Below are positions 25,895 to 36,607 of a stretch of 48,822 nucleotides of DNA, one piece after another (position 1 is the first letter of the stretch; each line of letters starts with the position of its first letter). Below the pieces are notes generated by a model. That model ran no database searches. It saw nothing but the letters and a program-made list of their open reading frames with translations, and was not told where the DNA came from. The position numbers and the translations under genes were made by a program. The DNA is taken from NCBI RefSeq assembly GCF_014197055.1, contig NZ_JACIEW010000013.1, positions 1 through 48,822 of the forward strand, read 5' to 3'. The DNA is from Devosia subaequoris (lineage in GTDB: Bacteria > Pseudomonadota > Alphaproteobacteria > Rhizobiales > Devosiaceae).

Positions 25895-26593
25895 ATGAAT
25901 TTCGAAGCCATCTCGGCGGTCGGCGCCGCGCTCAATGTACGCGCCAAGTCCGAACTGGATTCGCAACTTATCTATCGCGAACTGAAGTCTGGCATCATGG
26001 ACGGTAGCTACGCGGCCGGAAGCAGGCTGCCCACCGAACGCGCGCTGGCCGAACACTTCGATGCGGCGCGCAACAGCGTGCGCAAGACGCTCAATCTTCT
26101 TGAAGATGAAGGCCTGATCGTTCGCCATGTCGGTCGCGGCACCTTCGTGCGCAGCGCGCCCGCGCAGGACGAGTTTACGCTCGCCGAACTGCTCGAAGCG
26201 CGGCTCCTGTTCGAACCCAACCTGCCGGACCTCGTAGTCGAGCGCATCACGCCCGAGCTGATCGCGGAGATGGAAGAAGCGCTGGAACGCGTTCGCGATG
26301 CCGAGAGCTGGGACCAGTTCAAAGAAGCGAAATACGCCTTGCACATGGCCATCGCTCGCGGCTCGCGCAACCGCTTCATCATCTCGATCTTCGAGCAGAT
26401 CATTGCCTCGCGTCGCCGCGCCGGCTGGGGGCGTCCGGGCCAGCAGCTGTCGCCGGTTCTGGTGGTTCGCGAATCCGCGTACCGCGACAATCTCGTGATA
26501 CTCGACGCGCTGCGCGCCGGCGATGCCGATAAGGCGCGCGAAGCCATTCGCGACTACCTGCTGCGCATGCTGTCCAACGTCAGCAGCAACTGA
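25895..26593 (+). CDS. GntR-family regulator, FadR/FCD type
   Basis: A 232-aa transcription factor. The winged helix occupies residues 20-90 (LPTERALAEHFDAARNSVRK and VRHVGRGTFVR), followed by an all-helical FCD ligand domain (about 100-225) with EARLLFEPNLPDLV, ALHMAIARGSRNRF and the final HDALR-like LDALRAGDADKAREAI. FCD regulators usually sense organic or sugar acids. It is divergent from the ThDP enzyme/aldolase pair across a 238-bp gap and convergent with the transporter operon, so it probably controls locus B. Confidence 0.92.
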   Translation: MNFEAISAVGAALNVRAKSELDSQLIYRELKSGIMDGSYAAGSRLPTERALAEHFDAARNSVRKTLNLLEDEGLIVRHVGRGTFVRSAPAQDEFTLAELLEARLLFEPNLPDLVVERITPELIAEMEEALERVRDAESWDQFKEAKYALHMAIARGSRNRFIISIFEQIIASRRRAGWGRPGQQLSPVLVVRESAYRDNLVILDALRAGDADKAREAIRDYLLRMLSNVSSN

Positions 26594-26599
26594 CTGGGT

Positions 26600-26621
26600 C
26601 CGGATGGCGGCAGCCATCCGG
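26600..26621. terminator. Bidirectional hairpin between convergent genes
   Basis: CCGGATGGC pairs perfectly with GCCATCCGG around a GGCA loop, in the 47-bp gap between the convergent regulator and permease genes. It could serve both strands; there is no strong T-run on either side. Confidence 0.65.
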
Positions 26622-26640
26622 TCGGTCGTCCAACTCAGGT

Positions 26641-27519
26641 TCATCGCTGATCCATCCGCTTCTGAACACCACGACCAACGAGCATGAGGGCTAGTGCGGC
26701 AATCAGCACGGCAATACCCGGGAAAACCGAAATCCAGGGGGCATAGAGGGTGTAGTCCTTGCCCTGTTCCATGATCGCGCCCCAGTCGGGGGTCGGCGGC
26801 TGCACGCCCAGGCCGAGGAAGCCGAGCGCTGCCTGGATCTGGAGGATCAGCGGGAAGAGGATTATGTATTGGGTCAGGATGAGCGGCAGCACGTTGCGGG
26901 TAACGTGGCGGCTGAGGACAACACCGTCGTGGACGCCAATACTGCGGGCGGCTTCGACATAGGTCTTGCCCGTTTCGCTCATGGCGCCGGCGCGCGCGAT
27001 ACGGAAGAAGACCGGCATGTAGACGATGGAGAGCGCGAGCACTAGATTGGTGATTTCGGGACCAAGAACGCCGGTGATGATGACGCCGAGGATAATCGGT
27101 GGGAAGCTGAGGAGCACGTCCACGGCGCGGCCGAGAACTTGGTCGGTCCAGCCGCCGAAAAAACCAGACACGAGGCCGAGTGTGCCACCGACAATGGCTG
27201 AGATCAGAAGCGAGCCGGCGCAGATCGCGAGGGTAACGCGGGCACCGTAGATGACGCGCGTAAAGACATCGCGGCCCACATCATCGGTGCCGAACCAGTG
27301 GTCCCACGACGGCGCCTGCATGGCGCGCTCGATATAGACACCAACGGGGGAGTGGGGCGTGAAGAGCCAGGGAAACACCGCCATCACGAGAAGGATCGCG
27401 AGCAGAGCGATGCCGAAAACCAGACCGGGTTCGCGGCGTAAGGTGCGTATGATCTTGCCCCAAGTGCCTAACTGGGCGGAAGCCGGCGATGACGCGATGG
27501 AAGAACTGGCTTGTGCCAT
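26641..27519 (-). CDS. Dpp/Opp-type ABC transporter permease (DppC-like)
   Basis: Inner-membrane permease of 292 aa. After a cytoplasmic N-terminus of about 30 residues comes a first helix (FGIALLAILLVMAVFPWLF), the OppC-type WFGTDDVGRDVFTRVIYGAR near residue 75 and the EAA loop VEAARSIGVHDGVVLSRHV, where it docks to the ATPase. Last gene of the transporter operon, 13 bp after the DppB-like permease. Confidence 0.94.
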   Translation of the reverse strand: MAQASSSIASSPASAQLGTWGKIIRTLRREPGLVFGIALLAILLVMAVFPWLFTPHSPVGVYIERAMQAPSWDHWFGTDDVGRDVFTRVIYGARVTLAICAGSLLISAIVGGTLGLVSGFFGGWTDQVLGRAVDVLLSFPPIILGVIITGVLGPEITNLVLALSIVYMPVFFRIARAGAMSETGKTYVEAARSIGVHDGVVLSRHVTRNVLPLILTQYIILFPLILQIQAALGFLGLGVQPPTPDWGAIMEQGKDYTLYAPWISVFPGIAVLIAALALMLVGRGVQKRMDQR

Positions 27520-27532
27520 GGGTAACTCCGTA

Positions 27533-28477
27533 TCAGGCTACGCGCACGCGCGGGTCGATGAGCCGGTAGGTAAGGTCAACGAGGAGATTGATGACCATGG
27601 CAGCGACGACAACGATCAACAGGGCGCCCTGGAGGACCGGATAGTCGCGGGTCTCGATGGCGGTGAGGAGCAGGCGGCCAAGGCCGGGGAGTGCAAACAG
27701 GGATTCAATGATCACCGTGCCACCCAAGATTTGGATGAGGATCAGGCCCATGAAGGTGATGATGGGGATCAGCACATTGCGCAGGATGTGCTTGAAGAAG
27801 ACGACGCGGATCGGCACGCCCTTGGCAATCGCGGTGCGCACATATTCCTGGTTAATGGCCGAAACGACGTTCTGGCGCACGAACTGGCTATAGGCAGCAG
27901 CCTGCAGCAGACCAAGGCTGGCAATCGGCAGCATGAGAATGGCGAGGTTGTCGCTGACCGAGCGGGTGAGCGGCACGAAACGGAGTGGCGGCGACCAGCC
28001 TAGAGTCGCGGAAACGCCAACGAGGAGCACTAGGCCGACCCAGAACACAGGCGCCGACAGACCCAGGATATTGAAGGTCTGGATGGCGGTGTCGAGCGGA
28101 CGGTTTTCGAAGATGCCGGCGATGATGCCTAGCGGCACGCCGACAAGCGTCGCCACGGCGAGGGTCAGGATGGCGATTTCGAGAGTGACCATGAAGGCCG
28201 GTGCAATCATTTCGGCGACCGGCATGCCTCGCGTCCAGCTATTGCCGAGATTGCCCTGCAGGACATTGGTGATCCAGGTCAGGTACTGCATGTAGATCGG
28301 CTGATCGAGGCCGAAAAACTCACGCAGTGCCGTTGCGGCGTTTTCACCGCCGGCCTGGCCCATCATCTGGGCCACGACGTCCCCGGGCACCATGCGGACC
28401 AGCAGAAAGACCAGAATGGACGCCAATACGGCCGTGAGAAGTGAGGCGAACAGCCGTTTGAGAAGATAAGTGCCCAT
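27533..28477 (-). CDS. Dpp/Opp-type ABC transporter permease (DppB-like)
   Basis: Inner-membrane permease of 314 aa: an N-terminal helix (LLTAVLASILVFLLVRMVPGD), then the DppB segment LGLDQP-like FFGLDQPIYMQYL, and the coupling loop VRTAIAKGVPIRVVFFKHI. The ATG at 28477 is preferred over a TTG six bases earlier. It pairs with the DppC-like protein to form the channel. Confidence 0.94.
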   Translation of the reverse strand: MGTYLLKRLFASLLTAVLASILVFLLVRMVPGDVVAQMMGQAGGENAATALREFFGLDQPIYMQYLTWITNVLQGNLGNSWTRGMPVAEMIAPAFMVTLEIAILTLAVATLVGVPLGIIAGIFENRPLDTAIQTFNILGLSAPVFWVGLVLLVGVSATLGWSPPLRFVPLTRSVSDNLAILMLPIASLGLLQAAAYSQFVRQNVVSAINQEYVRTAIAKGVPIRVVFFKHILRNVLIPIITFMGLILIQILGGTVIIESLFALPGLGRLLLTAIETRDYPVLQGALLIVVVAAMVINLLVDLTYRLIDPRVRVA

Positions 28478-28504
28478 GATCAATCCCGTGCGGAGCTAGG
28501 GTGC

Positions 28505-28526
28505 GGGAGGCGCGTCGGCGCCTCCC
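28505..28526 (-). terminator. Intercistronic hairpin after the second binding-protein gene
   Basis: GGGAGGCGC and GCGCCTCCC form a nine-bp perfect stem around GTCG, nine bases downstream of the binding-protein stop and before the DppB-like gene. As at 9828-9856, the likely effect is to stabilise the binding-protein message relative to the permease genes. Confidence 0.65.
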
Positions 28527-28534
28527 CTGTGACA

Positions 28535-30133
28535 TCACTCGGAGATGTAGGTCCGAGCCAGACCGAAGTACCAACCGGTCGGATGCTGGGTGAAGTTCTT
28601 CACCTTGTCGCTGCGAACGGTCACGTGATCAGGCGAATAGAGCATGATCGTCGGGACGGTTTCCGCGAGCACGACCTGGAAGCGGTTGTAGATATCGCGA
28701 CGCTTTGCAGGGTCGGATTCCGCGCGACCTTCATCAAGGAGGGTACTGGCTTCGTCGTTGTTCCAGTTACGGAAGTCGGCGCCGTCGGGCTTCTTGTGGA
28801 AGTGACGGTAGAACAGCAGGTTCGGGTCAGGCTGGGTAGCCCAGTCGTTGAAGGTGAAGCCCATCTCGCTCGAACGGAAGTTGTTCACCCAGACGCCGAG
28901 GTCGACGCGCTGAATGTCGAGCGTGATGCCGATTTTTGCGAGTTGTTCCTGAAGGGTGACAGAAGCCGGGTCCATCCAGTCAAAGCCGTTGATGGTGGTC
29001 AGCGTCATGCTGAAGCCATCGCGATAACCAGCTTCGGCGAGGAGTGCCTTGGCCTTTTCGATATCGGGACCCTGCATCGGGACCTCATCTAGTGGCAGGC
29101 CCCATGTGTCCTGCATGCCGGAAACCATGGTGCCCAAAACGGTGCCATATTCGCCGACGGAAGCCTGGAGGATCTCATTCTTGTCCACGGCCAGCGAGAT
29201 TGCCTGACGGACGCGGACGTCGCTGAGCTGCTCGAGCTCTGAACCGAGGTCGATCGCGGTCTGGGCCAGCGAAGGCCAACGTTCAATGGTCAGACCAGGA
29301 AAGCTCGAGACCTGCTGCACGTCCTGGGGACGGCTGAGCGGGACGAGATCGACGCGCTTGTTCTGGAGAGCCACCAGCATGGAAGAGCTGTTGGGCAGGA
29401 TTGTGAAGTCGATGGCGTCGAGGTAGGGGATGCCTGCTTCCCAGTATTCCTCGTGACGTTCGAGGGCAACGTGGGAGTTGGGGACGAACTCGACGAGCTT
29501 GAACGGACCGGTGCCAACGCTTTCGGTGTTGATGCGGTTCTTGGAGTTTTCGTCGTCGAAGTAGCCGGCCGGCACGACAGCGCCGTACTTGTTGCCGAGG
29601 GCCATCGGCAGAGCGGCGTTCTTGGCGGTGAGGGTGAAGCGAATGGTGTAGTCGTCGACGACTTCAACATCGCTCACGATCGAGAAGTCACCAGCGCCGG
29701 GCGAGCCGTTATCCGGGTTGCGGATGTAGTTGTAGCTGTAGGCCGCGTCCTTGGCGGTCATCTCGCCACCGGTGTGGAACTTGACTCCCTGACGGAGCTT
29801 GATCGTGTAGACGAGGCCGTCTTCAGAGATCTCATAGCTCTCGGCGAGCAGCGGGATGGCCTGGCCATTTACGCCTTCATAGAACAGGCCCTGATAGACC
29901 AGAACGCTGAGACGGATACGCGCGTCAGCAGCCTGGTGGAACGGGTCGAAACCGGGCGGTTCCAGGAGGAGGCCCATGTTGAGGCGGCCACCCGAGACGG
30001 CGTTTTCCGCAGCCGGGCCATAAAGGCTCGGATCATCAGCAATGCTCGGCGAAAGCGCCAGCAGGCTGAGCATTGTCGCGCCGAGCAGCTTCTTGCCCAT
30101 GCGGCGCATGCTATTTGCATTCAGAAAGGTCAT
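28535..30133 (-). CDS. Dpp/Opp-type ABC transporter substrate-binding protein
   Basis: A 532-aa periplasmic protein of solute-binding family 5. Residues 1-32 are a signal peptide (RRMGKKLLGATMLSLLALSP, cleavage near SIA-DD) without a lipobox. The family segments are LAESYEISEDGLVYTIKLRQ, GVKFHTGGEMTAKDAAYSY, GTGPFKLVEFVPNSHV and VRQAISLAVDKNEI. A GGGGGT site precedes the ATG at 30133. The family takes up peptides, but also opines, sugar conjugates and nickel, and the surrounding sugar-acid-type enzymes argue against a plain peptide. Confidence 0.94.
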   Translation of the reverse strand: MTFLNANSMRRMGKKLLGATMLSLLALSPSIADDPSLYGPAAENAVSGGRLNMGLLLEPPGFDPFHQAADARIRLSVLVYQGLFYEGVNGQAIPLLAESYEISEDGLVYTIKLRQGVKFHTGGEMTAKDAAYSYNYIRNPDNGSPGAGDFSIVSDVEVVDDYTIRFTLTAKNAALPMALGNKYGAVVPAGYFDDENSKNRINTESVGTGPFKLVEFVPNSHVALERHEEYWEAGIPYLDAIDFTILPNSSSMLVALQNKRVDLVPLSRPQDVQQVSSFPGLTIERWPSLAQTAIDLGSELEQLSDVRVRQAISLAVDKNEILQASVGEYGTVLGTMVSGMQDTWGLPLDEVPMQGPDIEKAKALLAEAGYRDGFSMTLTTINGFDWMDPASVTLQEQLAKIGITLDIQRVDLGVWVNNFRSSEMGFTFNDWATQPDPNLLFYRHFHKKPDGADFRNWNNDEASTLLDEGRAESDPAKRRDIYNRFQVVLAETVPTIMLYSPDHVTVRSDKVKNFTQHPTGWYFGLARTYISE

Positions 30134-30221
30134 TAGTACCCCCTTGAGGATCAGTGTTCCCTTGACGGTCGCCGCCTTCAGGGCGCCAACCGCGAGCGTG
30201 CGCGCCTTATCGGCGCTGTTG

Positions 30222-30683
30222 TCAGTCGCGATAGGCGACTGTCATTTCGATCTCGACCGCAGCATTGCGCGGAAGCTCGGCTGCGCCGATTGCTGCCCGT
30301 GCGTGCCGACCGGCCTCGCCGAAGATTTCTGCCAAAAGGTCCGAAGCGGCATCCAGCACCTTGGGCTGGGCGTTGAAGCCCGGCGCGGACGCCACGAAGC
30401 CGTTGACCTTGATGATCTGTTCGATGCGATCGAGCGAGCCGAGCGCCTGACGCAGGCAGGCAAGGCCCTGCAGGATGCAGATGCGGGCTTCGCCCTGAGC
30501 CGTTTGGAGGTCTACCTCTGCGCCGACCTTGCCGAAGACGCGGACTTCACCATCAACCTTGGGCATCTGGCCGCTGACATAGGCGATGCCGCGGTGAAGG
30601 ATCACCGGCATATAGTTGAACGATGGAGAGGCGGCGTTGGGCAGTTCGATGCCGAGTTCCTTGAGGCGCGCGTCAATGCTCAT
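30222..30683 (-). CDS. RidA/YjgF-family protein
   Basis: A 153-aa member of the longer RidA branch (FNYMPVILHRGIAYVSGQ near residue 23, GLACLRQALGSLDRI, and the substrate-side ARAAIGAAELPRNAAVEIE near the end, which keeps the conserved Arg and Glu). RidA proteins hydrolyse reactive enamine/imine intermediates or act as deaminases. It overlaps the epimerase stop (ATGA). Its presence suggests that a step of locus B produces an imine, for example from an amino sugar acid or amino acid conjugate. Confidence 0.9.
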   Translation of the reverse strand: MSIDARLKELGIELPNAASPSFNYMPVILHRGIAYVSGQMPKVDGEVRVFGKVGAEVDLQTAQGEARICILQGLACLRQALGSLDRIEQIIKVNGFVASAPGFNAQPKVLDAASDLLAEIFGEAGRHARAAIGAAELPRNAAVEIEMTVAYRD

Positions 30684-31639
30684 GACTTGGCTCCACCGAT
30701 CTGGGACTTGAGAAGGTACTTGAGGTCGTATTCGGGCGTAAAGGCGAAGCGCGCTCGGAAGCGGCTGTCGTCCATCAGCGGGAAGGTATTGGTCGGCGGC
30801 ACGATTTCCTGCTCGACAGCATAACCGGGCACGAGTTCGGCAGCGGCGGCGGCGATCTCGCTCATGCGGGCCGTAAAGCCATTGATGTGGTAGATGGCCT
30901 CAAGCGGCTCGGCAGTGGTGAGCGCCTCAAGGATGGCGCGAGCGACATCGCTGACATGCATGAGGTCAATCGGCAGATCATGGAACCGGACCGCGGGGCG
31001 CGCGCCGGGGGCAGCATTGGTGATGACGCTCGAGATGGCGCTGGCGGCGCCTTGGTACCAGAGGCCGGGTCCGAGAACGATCGGCAGGCGGATGGAGGAT
31101 GCATCGAGCCCGTGGCGATCGCGATAGTACTGGACAAGGTCTTCGGAGAGGACCTTCGTCAGGCCATAGATGGTGCGCGGACGCTTGACGCCGCTCTCAT
31201 CGACCCGCTCGGCGGAGTAGGTGTCGGCGGGACCGAAGACAACGCTCGAACCAGTGGTGATGACACGGGAAACGCCGGCTGACTGGGCAGCTTCCAGAAC
31301 CTTGCGGAAACCATCGACATTGATGGCCATTGCGCGGTCGACATCGGCTTCGCCGCCGACCATCAGGCCCTTGCCACCTTCGCCGTAGGCAGCGGTCGTC
31401 ACGATGGCCGTTGCCCCGCTGGCTTTGATCGCCTCGAGAATGGCGATGCGGTCCTCCACCGAGCCGTTGATCTCACCGAACTTGCCGGCGCTATCGGCCA
31501 GCAGATCGGTTGCCATTGTGGGGCCGAACACATGGGCAGGAATGTTGCGGGCAACGAGAGCGCGCACGATATGGGAGCCGATAAAACCGCGGCCCCCGAT
31601 AACCAATACGCTCGGTGCTTCAAAGGGTGATGTCGTCAC
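30680..31639 (-). CDS. NAD(P)-dependent epimerase/dehydratase family protein
   Basis: Extended SDR of 319 aa with GGRGFIGSHIV near residue 14, and YGLTKVLSEDLV (Tyr-x3-Lys) in the second third. More distant from the two paralogues of locus A, whose GGAGLVG and YAASK blocks differ. It begins with GTG at 31639, overlapping the DppF-like gene by 20 bases, and its stop overlaps the RidA start. Oxidation or epimerisation of the imported sugar derivative is likely. Confidence 0.88.
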   Translation of the reverse strand: MTTSPFEAPSVLVIGGRGFIGSHIVRALVARNIPAHVFGPTMATDLLADSAGKFGEINGSVEDRIAILEAIKASGATAIVTTAAYGEGGKGLMVGGEADVDRAMAINVDGFRKVLEAAQSAGVSRVITTGSSVVFGPADTYSAERVDESGVKRPRTIYGLTKVLSEDLVQYYRDRHGLDASSIRLPIVLGPGLWYQGAASAISSVITNAAPGARPAVRFHDLPIDLMHVSDVARAILEALTTAEPLEAIYHINGFTARMSEIAAAAAELVPGYAVEQEIVPPTNTFPLMDDSRFRARFAFTPEYDLKYLLKSQIGGAKS

Positions 31640-32599
31640 GGATACAAGCCTTGTAATGGCCAGCGCTCAGCTCGCGCAGGATCGGAATAGTCTGGGCGCA
31701 TTCTGCAATGGCGAAGGGGCACCGGGTGCGGAAGACGCAGCCTGAGGGTGGCGCGATCGGACTCGGAATTTCCCCGCCAAGGATTTGGCGGCTTTCGCCC
31801 GTATAGCCGGGAGCGGCCTGGAGGAGCGCCGCGGTATAGGGGTGCGCCGGATTGTCGTAGAGGTCTTCGGTGCGAGCGACTTCCATCACGCGGCCGAGAT
31901 AGAGCACCATCACGCGGTCAGTGATGACTTCGACAACCGAAAGGTCGTGGCTGATGAAGAGGAGCGCAAGGCCAAGTTCCTGCTGCAGGTTCTGCATCAG
32001 GTTGAGGACGTCGGCCTGCACCGACACGTCAAGCGCGGAGACCGGCTCGTCGGCGACGATGAAGCGCGGCGAGGACGCAAGAGCGCGGGCAATGGCGATG
32101 CGCTGGCGCTGACCGCCCGAGAAGGCGCGGGGATAACGCTTGGCGTGATCGGTCGAAAGGCCAACCTTTTCGAGGAGAGCAACGGCCTGATCCTCGGCAT
32201 CACGACCCTTGAGGCCGAGATGGAGCTTCAGGGGCTCCATTAGCGCGTCGCCGACGGTCATGCGCGAATTGAGGCTCGCGAAGGGATCCTGGAAGATCAT
32301 CTGCATGTGGCGGCGGAACTTCCGGAGCGCGGTCGGTCCGAGCGCGCCGAGGTTCTGGCCATCAAAGATGACTTCGCCGGCGGTTGGCTCGACGAGACGC
32401 AGCATGAGCCGGCCGACGGTGGATTTGCCGGAGCCGGATTCACCCACAACGCCGAGGACTTCGCCCGGAGCCACGGTGAGGCTCACGTCCTCAACCGCGC
32501 GGACAGCCTGAGCGGGCTTGCCGAAGCTCGCGCCGCGGACGGGGAAATGCTTGGTCAGGCCACGGACCGTGACCAGTGCCTTGGTTTCTTCTGTCGTGC

Positions 32600-32603
<4 letters not shown>
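31620..32603 (-). CDS. Dpp/Opp-type ABC transporter ATP-binding protein (DppF-like)
   Basis: A 327-aa ATPase: Walker A GESGSGKST near residue 55, signature FSGGQRQRIAIARAL, Walker B FIVADEPVSALDVSV, and the C-terminal oligopeptide-transporter extension with GCVFRTRCPFAIAECAQ, whose Cys residues are typical. It overlaps the DppD-like gene start region by four bases (32600-32603). Confidence 0.95.
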
Positions 32604-33617
<1,014 letters not shown>

Positions 33618-33631
<14 letters not shown>

Positions 33632-34751
33632 ATCGGAGCAGCGCCTCCTCGTCGACTTCGATGCCGAGGCCCGGGCCCTCAGGCACGGCGATGATGCCAT
33701 CCTTGACCACGATCGGCTCCTTCAGAAGCTCGGTGCGCAGCGGATTGGCACCGAGGTCGTATTCGAGCAGCGTGGGCTTGGGGATGTTGTCCGAATGCGG
33801 AAAGGCTGGGAGAGAGGCGATAAAGTGGATGCCCGCAGCCAGGCCGATCGCGCCACCCCAGACGTGGGGCGAGAGGCGCAGATGGTTGGCATAGGCCAAC
33901 TCGGCAATCTTGCGACCCTGCCAGAAACCGCCGCAGAGGCTGAGGTCGGGCTGGAGCACGTCCACACCGCCGGCATCGACGAGGTTCTTAAAATCAAACA
34001 CAGTATAGAGCGCTTCACCGGTTGCGATCGGCATGCGCGCGCGCTTGTGGAGGCGCCCATAGCCCTGGATGTCGGCCGGGTTGAGAGGCTCTTCCATCCA
34101 GCCAATGCGGTATGGTGCGAGACGCTCCATGCTCTCCATGGCGACGTCGTAGGTATAGTTGGAATTGATATCGACCAGGAGCTCGACATCCTTGCCAAGA
34201 ATTTCGCGGGCCATGGCAACGCGCTCTTCGTCGCTTTCGGGGCTGAGGCCGATTTTGATCTTGACCGCGGGGTAATTGCCTTCGGCGAGAAGTTCAACCT
34301 GCGGGCGATAGTCTTCGCGCGGCGTCTCGGTGAGGTAGCCACCCGATGCATAGATCGGAACGCTATTGATGCGCTTACCGCCGAGCAACTTTGAGACCGG
34401 CAGGCCGAGCGTTTTGCCGATGGCATCCTTGGTGGCCATGTCGATACCGCTGATGCAGGCCATCATCGGGCCCTGAACGCCGAAGTGATAATGGCGGGCG
34501 AGGATGCGGGTATAGGCGTGCTCGATGTTGAAGGCGTCGGTGCCGACCAGATAGTTGGCGAGGAACGCCTCGTAGCTACGGTTGAAAGCGGGCAGGCCCC
34601 AGGCTTCACCATAACCGACCACACCATTTTCGAGCGTGAGCTTCACAACCGTGGATGCGCGTCCGGTCGCCAACGACTTCGACATTCCGTACGGCTTGGC
34701 AGCCCCCAGGGGAGCGCTCAGAGCGACGAACTGTATGGCGGTCAATTTCAA
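33618..34751 (-). CDS. Enolase-superfamily dehydratase/racemase (mandelate racemase/MLE type)
   Basis: A 377-aa enzyme that abstracts the proton alpha to a carboxylate with Mg2+. The active-site order is complete: Lys-x-Lys in AVKIKIGLS, the metal ligands Asp in DINSNYTYD, Glu in WMEEPLN and Glu in IATGEALY, then Asp in LQPDLSLCGG and His in SPHVWGG (the His-Asp dyad of the mandelate racemase subgroup). Acid-sugar dehydratases or racemases are typical functions. First gene of the minus-strand transporter operon, so it probably acts on the transported acid and feeds the aldolase at 23186-23959. Confidence 0.93.
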
Positions 34752-34792
34752 GGCAAACCCTCGCAGCCAATGCTGATCAATTACGGATCATA

Positions 34793-34810
34793 TGTGAACC
34801 ATTTTTCACA
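34793..34810. promoter_or_regulatory. Palindrome in divergent promoter region of locus B
   Basis: TGTGAA-N6-TTCACA in the 143-bp gap between the divergent enolase-family and alpha/beta-hydrolase genes. The symmetry suggests an operator. The TGTGA/TCACA spacing is eight, not the six of a CRP site, so CRP is unlikely. Confidence 0.45.
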
Positions 34811-34894
34811 AGAAGCGCAAGAGGTCTCTTTAAAAAGTAGTTCATTGGGCGCTATTGTGCCGACAAATCCCGCATCGACTACCACAGGACAGAC

Positions 34895-35770
34895 ATGACG
34901 AACGCTGCAAGAATCTGGGAGGGGCTCAGCCAAGAGGAGCATGAGCGCCAGTACAATCCACAGAAGGCCTGCCCCAACTTCGACGAATATCGCGCGCTGC
35001 GCGAGCCGGCCAATGAGCAGGCTCTCAAGGAATTGATGCTCCATGCGGACATTGCATATGGCGATCACAAACTACGCACTCTCGACATTTACCCGGCTCT
35101 CGGCGAGGGGGCGCGGCCCGTTCACATCTACCTGCATGGTGGCTATTGGCGCGCGCAGGACAAGGTCAACTATGCCTTTATAGCAGGAATGTTGGTGCAG
35201 CATGGCATCACAACCGTGGTAATGAACTACGAGCTGTGCCCCAACTCAAGCCTCGACGAAGTCGCAGATTCCGCGCTTGCGGGCGTTGAATGGGTGTGCC
35301 GGAACATCGCTGGCCATGGCGGCGATGAGAAGATGATCAGCCTCTCGGGCCATTCGGCCGGGGCGCATCTTGTCGCAGAAGTGCTGGCGACCGATTGGAA
35401 GGCGCGCGGCATTGACCCCTCGTGCTTTGTGGGTGCGGTTGCCGTCAGCGGCATCTTCGATCCGGCGCCAGCGGCGCTGACCACGGTCAATACGCAGCTC
35501 AACCTGACGCCCGAAACCATCGCCAATCGCAATGTCGAAACGCGCACGCCGCTCGTCAAGTGCCCGGTGGCCGTGATGGTCGGTGGGGACGAGCCCTGGC
35601 AGTGGATCGATCAGAGCTTCCGCTACTCGCATCACCTCCACCGCCACGGCAACCAGCCGGAAGTGCAAGTTCTACCCAATTACAACCATTTCAACATTCT
35701 CCTGCCGTTCATGCAGCCGGAGAGCGCGATCGGTAGCGCTATGCTGCGTCTTGCTCGGCCGCGTCGCTGA
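34895..35770 (+). CDS. Alpha/beta hydrolase, arylformamidase-like
   Basis: A 291-aa alpha/beta hydrolase. The oxyanion-hole motif HGGYWRAQDK is near residue 82, the nucleophile elbow SGHSAGAH near 150, and the acid/base end NYNHFNIL carries the catalytic His region. The HGGYWR block is characteristic of kynurenine formamidase-like hydrolases. AGGACAG precedes the ATG at 34895. Next to a cupin gene and divergent from a transporter/dehydratase operon, it may remove an N-formyl or acyl group from the imported conjugate. Confidence 0.88.
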   Translation: MTNAARIWEGLSQEEHERQYNPQKACPNFDEYRALREPANEQALKELMLHADIAYGDHKLRTLDIYPALGEGARPVHIYLHGGYWRAQDKVNYAFIAGMLVQHGITTVVMNYELCPNSSLDEVADSALAGVEWVCRNIAGHGGDEKMISLSGHSAGAHLVAEVLATDWKARGIDPSCFVGAVAVSGIFDPAPAALTTVNTQLNLTPETIANRNVETRTPLVKCPVAVMVGGDEPWQWIDQSFRYSHHLHRHGNQPEVQVLPNYNHFNILLPFMQPESAIGSAMLRLARPRR

Positions 35771-35799
35771 TTGATTTCCAAGGCCCTAAAGACCAAAAA

Positions 35800-36438
35800 A
35801 TGAACAAGTTGAAACTAAACGATTATCGCCTCAGCGTCTATGATCTGACCGCCAGCGCCCAACCTGCCGTGAGTGACGTGACCAGCATTGCATTTGTCTA
35901 CGCCGCCAACGGCACTGTAAATGTCGACGGCACGGATGTTGTGGAAGATGACGGATACTTTGTCGAAGGTCCGTTCAAGCTATCTGGTGCCGGCAAGGCA
36001 TGGCTCTATGAATTCGCCCCGATCACCCAGCCGGTGCTGGAAGGCGAAGGCATCAGCCTCGTCATTTCCCGCTGTCTGCCGCAGACCTACTCGGGCGACC
36101 GCATCTTCCGCGCCGACCGCGTCGAGTCGAACCCTGGCGCGCAGACCCCACTCCACGGCCATCGCGGTCCGGGCATCCGTCGCCTGCTCAAGGGGCGTCT
36201 TCATGCCTATATTGGCGAAGGCAGCGAACGCATCGATGCGGGTCACGCCTGGTTTGAAACCGGCAAGGATTGGGTTATCGGCAAGAACATACACGACAGC
36301 GCCAGCGCCTTCGTACGCGTGATGATCCTGCCGGCCGAACTGTCCGGCGGCATTTCTTCTTTTGTCCCGGCAAGCGAAGAAGACGCCAACAAGCCGCGTT
36401 CGGTCACCTACCGCCTCTTTGGCGAACGTCCGTGCTGA
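35800..36438 (+). CDS. Cupin-domain protein
   Basis: A 212-aa cytosolic protein. The C-terminal half is a cupin: metal-binding His residues in GAQTPLHGHRGPGIRRLL (near residue 110), then RLHAYIGEGSERIDAGHAWF, and the last metal ligand in GKNIHDSASAF. The N-terminal half is cupin-like without an obvious metal site, suggesting a bicupin. The role is unknown; isomerase, dioxygenase or sensor are all possible. 29 bp after the hydrolase gene and probably co-transcribed with it. Confidence 0.75.
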   Translation: MNKLKLNDYRLSVYDLTASAQPAVSDVTSIAFVYAANGTVNVDGTDVVEDDGYFVEGPFKLSGAGKAWLYEFAPITQPVLEGEGISLVISRCLPQTYSGDRIFRADRVESNPGAQTPLHGHRGPGIRRLLKGRLHAYIGEGSERIDAGHAWFETGKDWVIGKNIHDSASAFVRVMILPAELSGGISSFVPASEEDANKPRSVTYRLFGERPC

Positions 36439-36607
36439 TTGGACCGCCAACAAGAAGGGCGGATAGCCGCAGGAAGCAACCAAAGGAGCTCAACCTTTCA
36501 CGCCCAACGGAAGAACGTGGCTCGGGCGTATGAACGTTGTCGAGTGCGAGCGCCTGACCACGAGTCCTCGCAATTGTTGGACATAAAGGTCCGGACTGAC
36601 CTATAGA

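Noticed and set aside
34793..34810. TGTGA...TCACA as a CRP site
   Set aside because: The spacer between the pentamers is eight, not six; kept only as an unspecified palindrome.
34818..34827. GCAAGAGGTC matches the left part of the GntR operator region at 4953-4962
   Set aside because: The match stops before the core AGGTCAGAC and there is no inverted partner; probably chance, since locus B has its own FCD-type regulator.
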